A DNA stretch of 64,000 bases from Luteimonas suaedae (GCF_008312895.1 NZ_VSSP01000001.1:620001-684000), one strand, 5' to 3'; shown: positions 51,370 to 60,356, numbered from the stretch's first letter. Notes: generated by a model not told the origin, from the sequence alone. Made by a program: numbers and translations.

Positions 51370-51995
51370 CAGCCCACCCCCACGAGTTTGAGCACTTCCG
51401 GCGGCGGCCCGTCGAAGCTGGCCGACGGTACGTTGCCGACGTAGCCGAGGTACCGCCGGCCCTGCGGCGAGGTGCAGAACCCGCCGATGGTCAGGTCGCG
51501 GTAGCGGGCGAAGAATTCCGCGGCCTGCCTGTACTCGCCGCGCGCCTTGGGCAGATAGCAGATGTCGTCGCAGATCGCGCTGCGCTGGCGCACGCTCGAT
51601 TCGCCGAAGCTGCGCGAAAAGCGCTGCTCCGCCTCCGCATCCAGCCAGTCGAATCCGGGCAGGATCAGCTCGCGATCGGCAGCCTGTTGCGGATATGGCG
51701 CGCTGACCCATTCGTTGATGAACCCGACCACGCCGACCCCGACCGCACCCGGCCCGTTCGCGTCGGCCGGCACGATCAGGTCGCACAGGGCGGTGGCGAT
51801 GCGCCGCTGCCGTGCGCTCAGCGTCAGCGGCCAGAGCACCCCGGGCCCGTAGACCTTGAGCAGGTCCGGGTCGGTGCCGTAGCCCACGCCCGAAGGCAGC
51901 TTGGGCGGCGGCTCGGAACTGCAGCCGGTCAGCTGCATCAGCGGCAGCGCGCTGGCCGCGCTCAACATCCACTTCAGCGAGGTGCGGCGATCCAT
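51369..51995 (-). CDS. gluconate 2-dehydrogenase subunit-3 family protein
   Basis: A 208-residue PF13618-type small subunit with a twin-arginine start (MDRRTSLKWMLSAAS) and lipobox-like LTGC, followed by ARQRRIATALCDLIVPADANGPGAVGVGVVGF. Such subunits carry the partner flavoprotein across the membrane and complete a periplasmic dehydrogenase. The start overlaps the GMC stop by one base, so the two are made together. Confidence 0.88.
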   Translation of the reverse strand: MDRRTSLKWMLSAASALPLMQLTGCSSEPPPKLPSGVGYGTDPDLLKVYGPGVLWPLTLSARQRRIATALCDLIVPADANGPGAVGVGVVGFINEWVSAPYPQQAADRELILPGFDWLDAEAEQRFSRSFGESSVRQRSAICDDICYLPKARGEYRQAAEFFARYRDLTIGGFCTSPQGRRYLGYVGNVPSASFDGPPPEVLKLVGVG

Positions 51996-53797
51996 CAAAG
52001 CTCCTTGCGGCGCATGCGCGCCAGGATGTGGTCGGAGGCGCGCCAGGCCAGCGCCATGATCGTCAGTGTCGGGTTCTTGTCGGCATTGGACGCGAAGACT
52101 GCGCCATCGGTGACGTAGAGATTGTCCACATCCCAGGTCCGGCACCATCGGTCCGTGACCGAGGTCTTCGGATCGGCGCCCATGATCGCACCGCCCAGTT
52201 CGTGGATGATCGAGCCGCCGGGGTCGATGGCCTTGGCGCCGTCGGTCTCGATCTCGCCCTGCACGCGCCCGCCCATCGCCTCGATGATGTCGGCGAAGGT
52301 GCGTTGCATGTGCGCGGCCTGGCGGGTCTCGTGCTCGGACCACTGCCAGTGAAAGCGCAGCACCGGGATGCCCCACCTGTCCTTCACCTCGGGGTCGATC
52401 TCGCAGTACGAATGTTCGTTCGGAATCATCTCGCCGCGGCCGGCGAAGCCGACGAAGGAGCCGTAGTAGCGGCGCACGTCCTCCTTGAACCGCTGGCCGT
52501 AGCTGCCGCCGGTGAGCCATTCGAGCCCGGCGCCGGTGTACAGGCCGGGCATGCGCCGGCCGCCGCCGAACTCGATGTGGTAGCCGCGCGCGAACCCGAG
52601 CTTGCCGGCCAGCTGCTCCTTGTAGAGCCACCACGGCGAATACATGTGGCCGCCGTCGGCGCCGTCCTCGTTGTGTAGCGGCAGGTTCTCCAGCAGCGGA
52701 ACCTGCCCGGTCACGCTGGTACCGACGGTGTCCATCAGGTAATGGCCGACCTTGCCGCTTGAATTGGCCAGGCCGTCGGGGAACGCGCTGGACCTGGAGT
52801 TGAGCAGGATCCGCGCCGATTCGCAGGCGCTGGCCGCCAGCACCACCACGCGCGCCGAGGCCGCGAATTCCTGGCCACTGGTCTTGTCGATGAAGTGCAC
52901 GCCTTCGGCCTTGCCGTTCGCGCCCAGTACCACCTCGCGCACCATGGCATCGCAGACGATGTCCAGCCGGCCGGTCGCCAGTGCCGGCGGCAGGTGCACG
53001 GTGGTCGACTGGTAGTTGGCGCCGGTCGAGCAGCCGCGGCCGCAGGGCGTCGCCCAGAAGCAGGCCGCGCGGCGCAGCATCGCCTCGCGCAGGATCCGCT
53101 GCGCCTCGGCGTTGCCCGGGTGCAGCCTGGCCGGCAGGTTGTCCGCATCCAGGCGCCGGGTCAGCACCGCGCGGTGGCCGGCGACCACCGGAACCCCCAG
53201 GCGCCCGGCGCGCTGCTGGACCAGCAGGTCGCTGACCTTGGGCTTGGGCGGCGGCAACAGGACGCCGGGCGGGGAATCGGGCGTGTTCTCCAGGCCGTCG
53301 TTGTCGCCGTACACGCCGATCAACATCTCGACCTTGTCGTAATACGGCGCCACGTCGGCGTAGTCGATCGGCCAGTCGAAGCCCAGGCCGTCGCGGCTGT
53401 AGGGCTTGAAGTCGTAGGGGCCGTTGCGCAGCGAGATCCGGCCCCAGTGATTGGTGCGGCCACCGAGCATGCGCGCGCGCCACCAGTCGAATCGGCCGGC
53501 GGCGTCCTGGCGCGCATTGACGTAGGGCTCACCGGGCACCTGCCAGCCGCCGTCGACGGTGGCGTCGTAGAAACCGAAACTCTTGTCCGGGGTCGCCGCG
53601 CCGCGCAGCGGCGCCTGTTCCGGGGTCTGGAACATCGGCGTTTCAGTGGCCGGCGTGTAGTTGCGCCCGGCCTCGAGCATCAACACCCTGGCGCCCTCCA
53701 TGCACAACGTATAGGCGGTCTGGCCCCCGGCCGCGCCGGAGCCCACCACGATCACGTCATACGCCTGTTTGATGGCGCCTGCGGTCAGGAAAGGCAC
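51995..53797 (-). CDS. GMC oxidoreductase, glucoside 3-dehydrogenase-type large subunit
   Basis: A 600-residue FAD enzyme without its own signal; export would rely on the coupled subunit 3. FAD-binding VIVVGSGAAGG at residues 15-25, LMLEAGRNY near 40, GRTNHWGR near 115 and the C-terminal active-site area HELGGAIMG and NPTLTIMALAWRASDHI. The CGRGCSTGANY block near 255 is typical of the glucoside/gluconate dehydrogenase group. By family it oxidises C3 of a glycoside to a 3-keto sugar; the electron acceptor (a cytochrome) is not encoded nearby. Confidence 0.88.
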   Translation of the reverse strand: MPFLTAGAIKQAYDVIVVGSGAAGGQTAYTLCMEGARVLMLEAGRNYTPATETPMFQTPEQAPLRGAATPDKSFGFYDATVDGGWQVPGEPYVNARQDAAGRFDWWRARMLGGRTNHWGRISLRNGPYDFKPYSRDGLGFDWPIDYADVAPYYDKVEMLIGVYGDNDGLENTPDSPPGVLLPPPKPKVSDLLVQQRAGRLGVPVVAGHRAVLTRRLDADNLPARLHPGNAEAQRILREAMLRRAACFWATPCGRGCSTGANYQSTTVHLPPALATGRLDIVCDAMVREVVLGANGKAEGVHFIDKTSGQEFAASARVVVLAASACESARILLNSRSSAFPDGLANSSGKVGHYLMDTVGTSVTGQVPLLENLPLHNEDGADGGHMYSPWWLYKEQLAGKLGFARGYHIEFGGGRRMPGLYTGAGLEWLTGGSYGQRFKEDVRRYYGSFVGFAGRGEMIPNEHSYCEIDPEVKDRWGIPVLRFHWQWSEHETRQAAHMQRTFADIIEAMGGRVQGEIETDGAKAIDPGGSIIHELGGAIMGADPKTSVTDRWCRTWDVDNLYVTDGAVFASNADKNPTLTIMALAWRASDHILARMRRKEL

Positions 53798-53810
53798 GAT
53801 ATGACCTGCG

Positions 53811-54713
53811 TCACGCTTTCAGGCGGCTGAGATAGCCGAAACTCAACTTCGCGCTTTCCAACGGCGGCCGCTCGAAATTCTCCTGCTCCACGAAGTAGTG
53901 ACGGATCCGCTGCGGATCCATGGCATCGAACAGCTTCGGCCAGTCCACCCGGCCGTTGCCGACCTCGGTCGTCTGGGTATCGACGCGATCCACGCCCGTC
54001 CTGGCGTCCTTGCGCACGTCCTTGATGTGCAGGGACGAAATCCGGTCCGCGTGGCGGGCGAGAAGCCGCAGCGGATCGGCACCGGCGGCCACGGCCCAGC
54101 CGATGTCGAGCTGCATCGTCACCAGCTTCGCGTCCGTCAGCCGCAACAGTTCGTCGTACGCCGTCACACCGGCGTACGCGCGGAATTCCATGCCGTGGTT
54201 ATGGTAGCCGCAGGTGATGCCCGCCCTGCGCGTGAGCTCGCCCATGCGGTTGAGCTGCTCGGCATTCCATTTCCAGTCGTCCGGGGTCATGCCGGCCGCG
54301 AGCGCATTACCGTCCTTGAAACGCGAATCCGCCGTCGACGGGTACGAGATCACGATGTACCGGGTGCCGATTGCGCTTGCATAGTCGATGCGCTGCTGCA
54401 GATCCTGCTGCGCGTCGGCCATGCTGCAATGCATGCTGGGGGCGGTCAGGCCGTTGTCCCGGAGCATGGCCCGCACTTCGGCGGCGGGCTGCTTCGGCAC
54501 GCCCGCGAACTCGACTTCTCCGTATCCGATCGCGCTGACCGCCTGCAAGGCGGCCGGCAGGTCCCTTGCGACATCGTCCCGGATCGTCCACAACTGCAGC
54601 CCGACCGGCTTGTCCAGGGGTCCGCGGCGCGGTTTCGCGGCGAAGACATCGAGGGACGTCATTGCGACGAGCGCAAGCGAGCCGTGTTGGAGAAAGGCAC
54701 GTCGAGTCAGCAT
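53811..54713 (-). CDS. Tat-exported sugar isomerase/epimerase-like TIM barrel
   Basis: A 300-residue xylose-isomerase-like TIM barrel with a twin-arginine signal (MLTRRAFLQHGSLALVAM, cleaved near VFA). Metal and substrate residues are probably in GVPKQPAAEVRAM, ITCGYHNHGMEF, MQLDIGWAVAAG, ISSLHIKDV and HYFVEQENF. It is the first gene of the minus-strand operon, followed after 13 bases by the GMC gene. Export places it beside the dehydrogenase, where it could hydrate the 3-keto-glucal product. Confidence 0.88.
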   Translation of the reverse strand: MLTRRAFLQHGSLALVAMTSLDVFAAKPRRGPLDKPVGLQLWTIRDDVARDLPAALQAVSAIGYGEVEFAGVPKQPAAEVRAMLRDNGLTAPSMHCSMADAQQDLQQRIDYASAIGTRYIVISYPSTADSRFKDGNALAAGMTPDDWKWNAEQLNRMGELTRRAGITCGYHNHGMEFRAYAGVTAYDELLRLTDAKLVTMQLDIGWAVAAGADPLRLLARHADRISSLHIKDVRKDARTGVDRVDTQTTEVGNGRVDWPKLFDAMDPQRIRHYFVEQENFERPPLESAKLSFGYLSRLKA

Positions 54714-54884
54714 GGTGTTCCCTCGTTCCCTCAGGAAATGTCCGGGCCGGAACCGGCAAACGATGCTGCATTGCACAACGCTCTCGCGTCGCCAATCGTT
54801 CGAGGCTCGCCCGGACCAAGTATTTCGATGTTAGCGACTTTTCGCGCTAGAGTCTCGATCCAATAGGCACGAGAACGCACAGTT
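54714..54884. promoter_or_regulatory. shared divergent promoter region of the two sugar operons
   Basis: This 171-base gap separates two start codons facing away from each other and is visibly richer in A and T than the genes. It must hold both promoters. Around 54762-54786 there are GCAAACGATGC and TGCATTGCA, partial half-sites of the kind bound by LacI-type regulators, but I see no clean operator and no regulator gene nearby. Confidence 0.4.
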
Positions 54885-56576
54885 ATGGCCGACGGCAATG
54901 GCTCTTTCGACGCAATCGTGGTCGGTACCGGCATTAGCGGTGGATGGGCCGCGAAAGAGCTGACCGAGAAGGGATTGAAAACCCTGGTGCTGGATCGCGG
55001 GCGCATGGTGGCGCATGGCGACTACCCCACGGCGACCAAGAAGCTCTGGGAACTGCCCTATGCCGGCCGCCCCACGCAGGAGGATCTCCGGAAGCAGGCG
55101 GTCGCGGCACGCACCGGCTACGCGGTTACGCAAGCCACCAAGCACTGGTTCGTCGACGACATCGATCATCCCTACATCGAGAAGAAGCCTTTCGGCTGGA
55201 TACGCGGCTATCACGTCGGTGGCCGCTCCCTCATGTGGGGACGGCAGTCGTATCGCTGGAGCCCGATGGACTTCGAGGCGAATGCGAAAGAAGGCATCGG
55301 CGTGGACTGGCCCATCCGCTACGGGGATCTCGCGCCCTGGTACGACCACGTGGAGAGTTTCATCGGCGTGAGCGGCCAGGCCGAAGGCTATGAGCAACTG
55401 CCGGACGGCAAGTTCCTGCCACCCATGGCGCTCAATTGCGTCGAGCTGCACCTCAAGCAGGCGCTTGCCGACAAACTGGGGCGCGCGCTCACCATCGGCA
55501 GGACCGCGAATCTCACCGCGCCGCTCGCGCACAGTCCCCAGCGCACGCCGTGCCAGTACCGCAACCTGTGCAGTCGCGGCTGTCCCTTCGGGGCCTACTT
55601 CAGCAGCAACTCCAGCACGCTTCCCGCGGCGGAGAAAACTGGAAACATGACGCTGCGGCCCAATTCGATCGTCTATGAGCTCATCTACGACGGGAGGAAG
55701 GACCGGGCCAGCGGCGTGCGCGTGCTCGATGCGGAAACGAACGAGCAACTGGAGTTCCATGCCAAGGTGATCTTCCTGTGCGCGTCCACGTTCGGCTCCA
55801 CCTTCATCCTGATGAACTCCGTCTCCAGCAGGTTTCCGAACGGCTTCGGGAACGACAGCGGCGAGCTCGGCTGCAACATCATGGATCACCACCTGGGCGT
55901 CGGCGCCTCGGCGACCGCCGAAGGCTTCGATGACCGGTACTACAGCGGCCAGCGGCCCAACGGCATCTACATCCCGCGCTTCGTCAACATCGGCAAGGAC
56001 AAGCGTCAGTACCTGCGCGGCTTCGGCTACCAGGGCGGCGCCTGGCGCTCGGGATGGACCCGGCTGCTCGACGACACCACGCTGGGCGCGGACCTGAAGA
56101 CGAAGGCCGCAGCGCCCGGGCCGTGGGGCGTGAACCTCGGCGGGTTCGGCGAAATCCTCCCGTATCATGAGAATCACGTCACGCTCGATCACTCGCGCAA
56201 GGACAAGCATGGCCTTCCCGTGCTCGCCTTTGATGCCGAGATGCGCGAGAACGAACTGAAGATGCGCCAGGACATGGCCGCCGAGGCCGCGACGATGCTG
56301 GAGGCCGCAGGTTTCAAGGATATCCACCCCTACGATGGCGGTGACCAGCTGCTGGGCCTGGGCATCCACGAAATGGGCACCGCGCGCATGGGCCGCGATC
56401 CGAAAACGTCCGTGCTCAACGCCTGGAACCAGGTGCATGCCTGTCCGAACGTCTACGTCACCGACGGGTCCTGCATGACGTCCGCGGCCTGCCAGAACCC
56501 GTCGCTCACGTACATGGCCTTGACGGCACGCGCCGTCGATCACGCCGTCCAGGAACTGAAGCGGATGAACCTATGA
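54885..56576 (+). CDS. GMC oxidoreductase, second glucoside 3-dehydrogenase-type subunit
   Basis: A 563-residue FAD enzyme homologous to but clearly different from the one at 51995. FAD motif AIVVGTGISGGWAAKEL at residues 10-26, LVLDRGRMVAHG, VGGRSLMWGRQSYRW and the C-terminal HEMGTARMGRDPKTSVLNAW and NPSLTYMALTARAVDHAV. The CQYRNLCSRGCPFGAYFSS block near 225 is the Cys-rich element of this group. It begins the plus operon; its stop overlaps the subunit-3 start by four bases. Confidence 0.88.
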   Translation: MADGNGSFDAIVVGTGISGGWAAKELTEKGLKTLVLDRGRMVAHGDYPTATKKLWELPYAGRPTQEDLRKQAVAARTGYAVTQATKHWFVDDIDHPYIEKKPFGWIRGYHVGGRSLMWGRQSYRWSPMDFEANAKEGIGVDWPIRYGDLAPWYDHVESFIGVSGQAEGYEQLPDGKFLPPMALNCVELHLKQALADKLGRALTIGRTANLTAPLAHSPQRTPCQYRNLCSRGCPFGAYFSSNSSTLPAAEKTGNMTLRPNSIVYELIYDGRKDRASGVRVLDAETNEQLEFHAKVIFLCASTFGSTFILMNSVSSRFPNGFGNDSGELGCNIMDHHLGVGASATAEGFDDRYYSGQRPNGIYIPRFVNIGKDKRQYLRGFGYQGGAWRSGWTRLLDDTTLGADLKTKAAAPGPWGVNLGGFGEILPYHENHVTLDHSRKDKHGLPVLAFDAEMRENELKMRQDMAAEAATMLEAAGFKDIHPYDGGDQLLGLGIHEMGTARMGRDPKTSVLNAWNQVHACPNVYVTDGSCMTSAACQNPSLTYMALTARAVDHAVQELKRMNL

Positions 56577-57208
56577 AGACCGTCATGAATCGCCGCGAGG
56601 CGATACGCCGCGTTGCCTTGCTCATGGGAGGCGTCGTTTCGGCGCCCGCCATTCTCGGCGTGCTCAATGGCTGCTCGGCCGAACCGGACGCGGACGCGGG
56701 TGCAGAATGGAAGCCGGCGTTCCTCACGCCGGAGCAGGCCGCACTGGTGGCGGAAGTCGCGGAGATCATGATTCCCCGCACGGACACGCCGGGAGCAAGG
56801 GACGTGGGCATCGCGGCCTTCATCGATACGATGCTGAAGGACGCCTACCCGGAGGACGGGCAGCAGCGCTTCGTCGCGGGACTCGCGGACTTCGAAGCCC
56901 ACGCGCTGCGTGAACACGGGCACGCCTTTCTCGCGCTGGAACCGGGACAGCGTGCGGCGATGGTGAGAAAGGTGCATGACCCGGCCGCCGAGGCGGAGAG
57001 GCAGTCGACTCTTCCCCGCAACGAGCGACGCCGTCCTTTCATCCTCACGATGAAGGAGCTCACGATGCTCGGCTACTTCACCTCGGAACCCGGCGCCACG
57101 CAGGTACTGCAGTATCGGCCGGTTCCCGGTGCATATCACGCATGCGTTCCGCTGCAGCAGGCGGGGAACGGCAAGACGTGGGCCACGGAAACGAGCTACC
57201 GGTTCTGA
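56573..57208 (+). CDS. gluconate 2-dehydrogenase subunit-3 family protein (second copy)
   Basis: A 211-residue Tat-type small subunit: NRREAIRRVALLMGG, then a lipobox-like GCSAE near residue 33, and the PF13618 core with LTPEQAALVAEVAEIMIPRTDTPGARDVGIAAFID. C-terminal FILTMKELTMLGYFTSEPGA is typical of the family. It is coupled to the GMC gene at 54885 and gives a second flavoprotein-plus-hitchhiker pair. Confidence 0.88.
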   Translation: MKTVMNRREAIRRVALLMGGVVSAPAILGVLNGCSAEPDADAGAEWKPAFLTPEQAALVAEVAEIMIPRTDTPGARDVGIAAFIDTMLKDAYPEDGQQRFVAGLADFEAHALREHGHAFLALEPGQRAAMVRKVHDPAAEAERQSTLPRNERRRPFILTMKELTMLGYFTSEPGATQVLQYRPVPGAYHACVPLQQAGNGKTWATETSYRF

Positions 57209-57267
57209 TTCGCTCGACGGCAGCTGCAGCGCAGCGCCGCAACCTCACATGACAATGGGACTGACGC

Positions 57268-58173
57268 ATGAATCCGCATTCCAGGCTCATCGCGCGATCC
57301 GGCTGCTGCATTCTCCTTTTCGCCGCCTTGTCCGCGGGCGGCGCTGCGGCGGACACCGCCGCCGAGGAGGAAGAATGGATCGCGCTGTTCAACGGCCGCG
57401 ATCTCGACGGCTGGACGCCGAAGATCACGGGGCACGCGCTCGGGGACAACTTCGCTGACACCTTTCGTGTCGAAGACGGACTGCTGAAGGTGCGCTACGA
57501 CGGGTACGCGTCCTTCGACGGGAAGTTCGGTCACCTCTTCTACAAGGATCCGTTTTCCTACTATCGCCTGGCGGTGGAATACCGCTTCGTGGGCGAGCAG
57601 GCACCGCATGGCCCCGGGGATTGGGCCTTGCGCAACAGCGGCGCGATGCTGCATTCACCGCATCCGCGCACGATGGGGCGCGATCAGGACTTTCCCATTT
57701 CCATCGAGGCGCAGTTTCTCGGGGGCCTGGGCGACAAGGCGCGCTCGACGATGAACCTGTGCACCCCGGGAACGGAGGTCGTCTATCGGGGTTCGATTTA
57801 TCCCGAACATTGCCTGGACTCGGCTTCGAAGACATTCGAAGGCGACCAATGGGTGCGCGCCGAGATGCTCGTGCTGGGCAGCGGACAGATCACCCACTTC
57901 GTCAACGGCGAGGAAGTGCTCGAGTATGCGTTGCCGCAGTTCGGCGGCGGCGCCGTATCGAATTTCGATCCGGCCGCCAAGCCCGATGGGCAACTGATCG
58001 AGGGCGGCTACATCTCGCTGCAGAGCGAATCGCATCCGATCGACTTCCGCAAGGTGGAACTACTCAACCTGGCCGGCTGCATGGACCGCGACGCGAGCAA
58101 TTACAAGCGCTATTACGTCAAGTCCGTGCCTGAAAGCTGCGTGTACGCGAAAGGCTCCGAGCCGGCAATGTAA
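57268..58173 (+). CDS. exported DUF1080 protein with C-terminal Cys-rich motif
   Basis: A 301-residue exported protein: signal sequence to about residue 28, DUF1080 domain (WIALFNGRDLDGWTPKITG, FYKDPFSYYRLAVEYRF, WALRNSGAMLHSP, ISIEAQFLGG, and GYISLQSESHPIDFRKVEL), then a short tail GCMDRDASNYKRYY ... ESCVY with two spaced cysteines. That tail resembles the GCxDxxAxNY ... CxY motif seen at the C-terminus of some secreted proteins of Bacteroidota. It ends the plus operon, with a hairpin behind it. Confidence 0.9.
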   Translation: MNPHSRLIARSGCCILLFAALSAGGAAADTAAEEEEWIALFNGRDLDGWTPKITGHALGDNFADTFRVEDGLLKVRYDGYASFDGKFGHLFYKDPFSYYRLAVEYRFVGEQAPHGPGDWALRNSGAMLHSPHPRTMGRDQDFPISIEAQFLGGLGDKARSTMNLCTPGTEVVYRGSIYPEHCLDSASKTFEGDQWVRAEMLVLGSGQITHFVNGEEVLEYALPQFGGGAVSNFDPAAKPDGQLIEGGYISLQSESHPIDFRKVELLNLAGCMDRDASNYKRYYVKSVPESCVYAKGSEPAM

Positions 58174-58198
58174 TACCCGCATTGGTCCAGCAGGCCGG

Positions 58199-58234
58199 AA
58201 GGCCGGAACCCCGACGGGGATTCCGGCCTTTTGC
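58199..58234 (+). terminator. hairpin after the plus sugar operon
   Basis: AAGGCCGGAACCCCG (58199-58213) can pair with CGGGGATTCCGGCCTT (58215-58230) with one bulged A, followed by TTTT-type CTTTTGCTT. It resembles the ssrA terminator in sequence as well as shape. Between it and 58450 nothing else is visible. Confidence 0.7.
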
Positions 58235-58450
58235 TTGTGCGGTCCGCCGTCGAGCCCGCTCGGTGGCGAACACGCCTTCGATGTTCGTCCTCGATTCGCT
58301 TCACGGTATCGCACGGCTGCCCGTATCGTTGATCGCGAAGAACCAGGAGGACGGTCAAGCGACACCGACGGCACCTGCACCACTCCGGTGCGGCAAACGA
58401 CACCGGCTGGCATCCGGTATAAAGGCCGGCACTCACCAGGGACAGGGCGC

Positions 58451-60331
58451 ATGCGATTCGACGACGTCTACATCACCGCAACTGGCGCCTACTACCCGGG
58501 CCCGGCGATCGACAACGAGGCGATCGACCGCTACATCGAGCCGATCAATGCGCTGTCGCCGCGACTCAAGCGGCGCATCCTCGGCGAGAACGGCATCGCG
58601 ACCCGGCACTATGCCATCGACGAGGACGGCAACAGCACCCACTCCTGCGCCGGGCTGGCGGCCGCCGCGGTGCGGGCCTGCCTGGGCGAAGACCATGCCC
58701 CGGCGCTGCGCGCGATCGACCTGCTGGCGGCGGCGACGTCCTCGGGCGACCTGCTGCTGCCCGGCTTCGCCAACATGGTGCAGGCCGAACTCGGCGCCCC
58801 GGCGATGGCTACGGCCAGCCACCACGGCGTCTGCGCTTCCGGCGTGATGGCGCTGCAGCACGCCGCGCTGGCGCTGCAACACGGGCAGTACCGCGACGCG
58901 CTGGTCGCGACCGCGGAATTCCCGTCGCGGCTGTTCAAGCGCTCGCGCTTCGCCCCGGTCGGCTACAACGCCGATTTCGACGCGCATTTCCTGCGCTGGA
59001 TGCTCTCGGACGGCGCCGGCGCCTGGCGACTGTCGAATACGCGCCCGACCTCCGGGGTCGCACTCCAGCTGTGCTACCTGCACCTGAAATCCTTCTCCGG
59101 CGAGCTGCCCCTGTGCATGCAGGCCGGGCAGTCTGCGGACGGGCGCCACTGGGGCGACTACCCGACCTTCAGCGAAGCCGACGCCGCCGGCGCGATGCTG
59201 CTGCGCCAGGACATCCGCCTGCTGCCGCAGCTGTTCGACGTGGCCACGCACGAATACGTGCAACTGGCGCAGAACGGCGCGATCGATCCTTCGGCGGTCG
59301 ATCATTTCCTTTGCCACTACTCGTCGCAGCGCTTCGCTCCGGTGGTGAAGCAGTGCCTCGAGCTGGCGCAGCTGGAGATCCCGCAATCGCGCTGGTACAG
59401 CAACCTGGCCGTTCGCGGCAATCTCGGCTCGGCCTCGATCTTCACCATGCTCGACGACTTCCTGCGCGAGAAGCAGCCGCGGGCCGGCGAGAAGATCCTA
59501 CTGTTCGTGCCCGAGTCCGGACGCTTCACCGTGGCGTTCGCGCTGCTGGAGGTCGTCGACGTCGCCGCGCCCGCCGGGCGCGCGCTGGCGCTGCCGCAGG
59601 CGATCGCGACGCCCGCACCGATTGCGCTGCCGGAGCCGCCGCACAACCCTGATCCGGCCACCCAGTTACCCGAGGTCGCGCGCCTGCTGCGCGAGCTGGC
59701 GCTGGTCTGGCACGACTACCGCAGCCGCGTCTGGCGCACCCCGCTGGTGCGCAAGATCCTGGACGGCAGCATCACCAAGAGCGACTACGTCGGCTGGATG
59801 GAGCAATGGGTGCCGCAGGTGCGCCAGGGCAGCCTGTGGATGCGCAAGGCAGCCGATCACCTCACGCCGAAGTACGCCGCACTGCACGGCACCGTGCACC
59901 ACCACGCCGACGACGAGCAGTACGACTACGACGTGCTGTTTCAGGACTACCGCAACGCCGGCGGCCGGGTGGCGTCGCTCGATGCGCTGCAACGCAATCC
60001 CGGCGGCGAGGCGCTCAACGCCTACCTGCACGCACGCGCGGCGCAGCCGGACGCGCTGGGCCTGCTCGGCGCGATGTACATCATCGAGGGCACCGGGCAA
60101 CGCATCGTACCGGCACTGCTGCCGCTACTGCGCCGGCGCCTGGGCTGGCTCGGCAAGAGCTTCACCTTCCTCGCCTATCACGGCGAGAACGACGTCGCGC
60201 ACCTGGAGCGGTGGCTGCGGACGCTGGAAACGGTGCTGGAGATCGGCGGCCGCGCGGTCGCCGAGGAGATTCTCGAGGACGCGCGCCATGTCGCGGTACT
60301 GTATGCGCGGCAGCTGGAAATGATCCGATGA
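58451..60331 (+). CDS. ketosynthase III-like enzyme fused to a heme-oxygenase-like (iron redox) domain
   Basis: A 626-residue two-domain protein. Residues 1-370 are a KAS III/thiolase fold with catalytic Cys128 (HHGVCASGVMA), His289 (HFLCHYSS) and Asn324 (RGNLGSASI), all in the expected order. After a Pro/Ala-rich linker, residues 410-626 are helical and resemble heme-oxygenase/TenA-like iron enzymes, with HGTVHHHADDEQYDYD, YIIEGTGQR and YHGENDVAHL as possible metal or substrate regions. Similar fusions are annotated as StlD/DarB-type or iron-redox ketosynthases. It joins acyl chains, but the product cannot be told from sequence. ATG 58451 is the start. Confidence 0.82.
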   Translation: MRFDDVYITATGAYYPGPAIDNEAIDRYIEPINALSPRLKRRILGENGIATRHYAIDEDGNSTHSCAGLAAAAVRACLGEDHAPALRAIDLLAAATSSGDLLLPGFANMVQAELGAPAMATASHHGVCASGVMALQHAALALQHGQYRDALVATAEFPSRLFKRSRFAPVGYNADFDAHFLRWMLSDGAGAWRLSNTRPTSGVALQLCYLHLKSFSGELPLCMQAGQSADGRHWGDYPTFSEADAAGAMLLRQDIRLLPQLFDVATHEYVQLAQNGAIDPSAVDHFLCHYSSQRFAPVVKQCLELAQLEIPQSRWYSNLAVRGNLGSASIFTMLDDFLREKQPRAGEKILLFVPESGRFTVAFALLEVVDVAAPAGRALALPQAIATPAPIALPEPPHNPDPATQLPEVARLLRELALVWHDYRSRVWRTPLVRKILDGSITKSDYVGWMEQWVPQVRQGSLWMRKAADHLTPKYAALHGTVHHHADDEQYDYDVLFQDYRNAGGRVASLDALQRNPGGEALNAYLHARAAQPDALGLLGAMYIIEGTGQRIVPALLPLLRRRLGWLGKSFTFLAYHGENDVAHLERWLRTLETVLEIGGRAVAEEILEDARHVAVLYARQLEMIR

Positions 60332-60356
60332 CGCGGCAGGGGCCAGGCCGCACCAT

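Larger units (their letters stand above)
46278..58241. other. candidate accessory island, 3-keto-glycoside catabolism block
   Basis: The 12-kb stretch from just after ssrA to 58241 carries eleven sugar-catabolic genes in two divergent operons. Its two ends, 46278-46339 and 58183-58241, share TGGTCCAGCA, a GGCCGGAA-type hairpin and CTTGTGCG in the same order and orientation. ssrA is a well-known integration site. No integrase or transposase is present, so this may be an old insertion or only two alike terminators. Confidence 0.35.

Noticed and set aside
46278..58241. Integrative mobile element with its own recombinase
   Set aside because: No integrase, transposase, relaxase or phage gene is encoded in the block; only the repeat ends and position suggest insertion.
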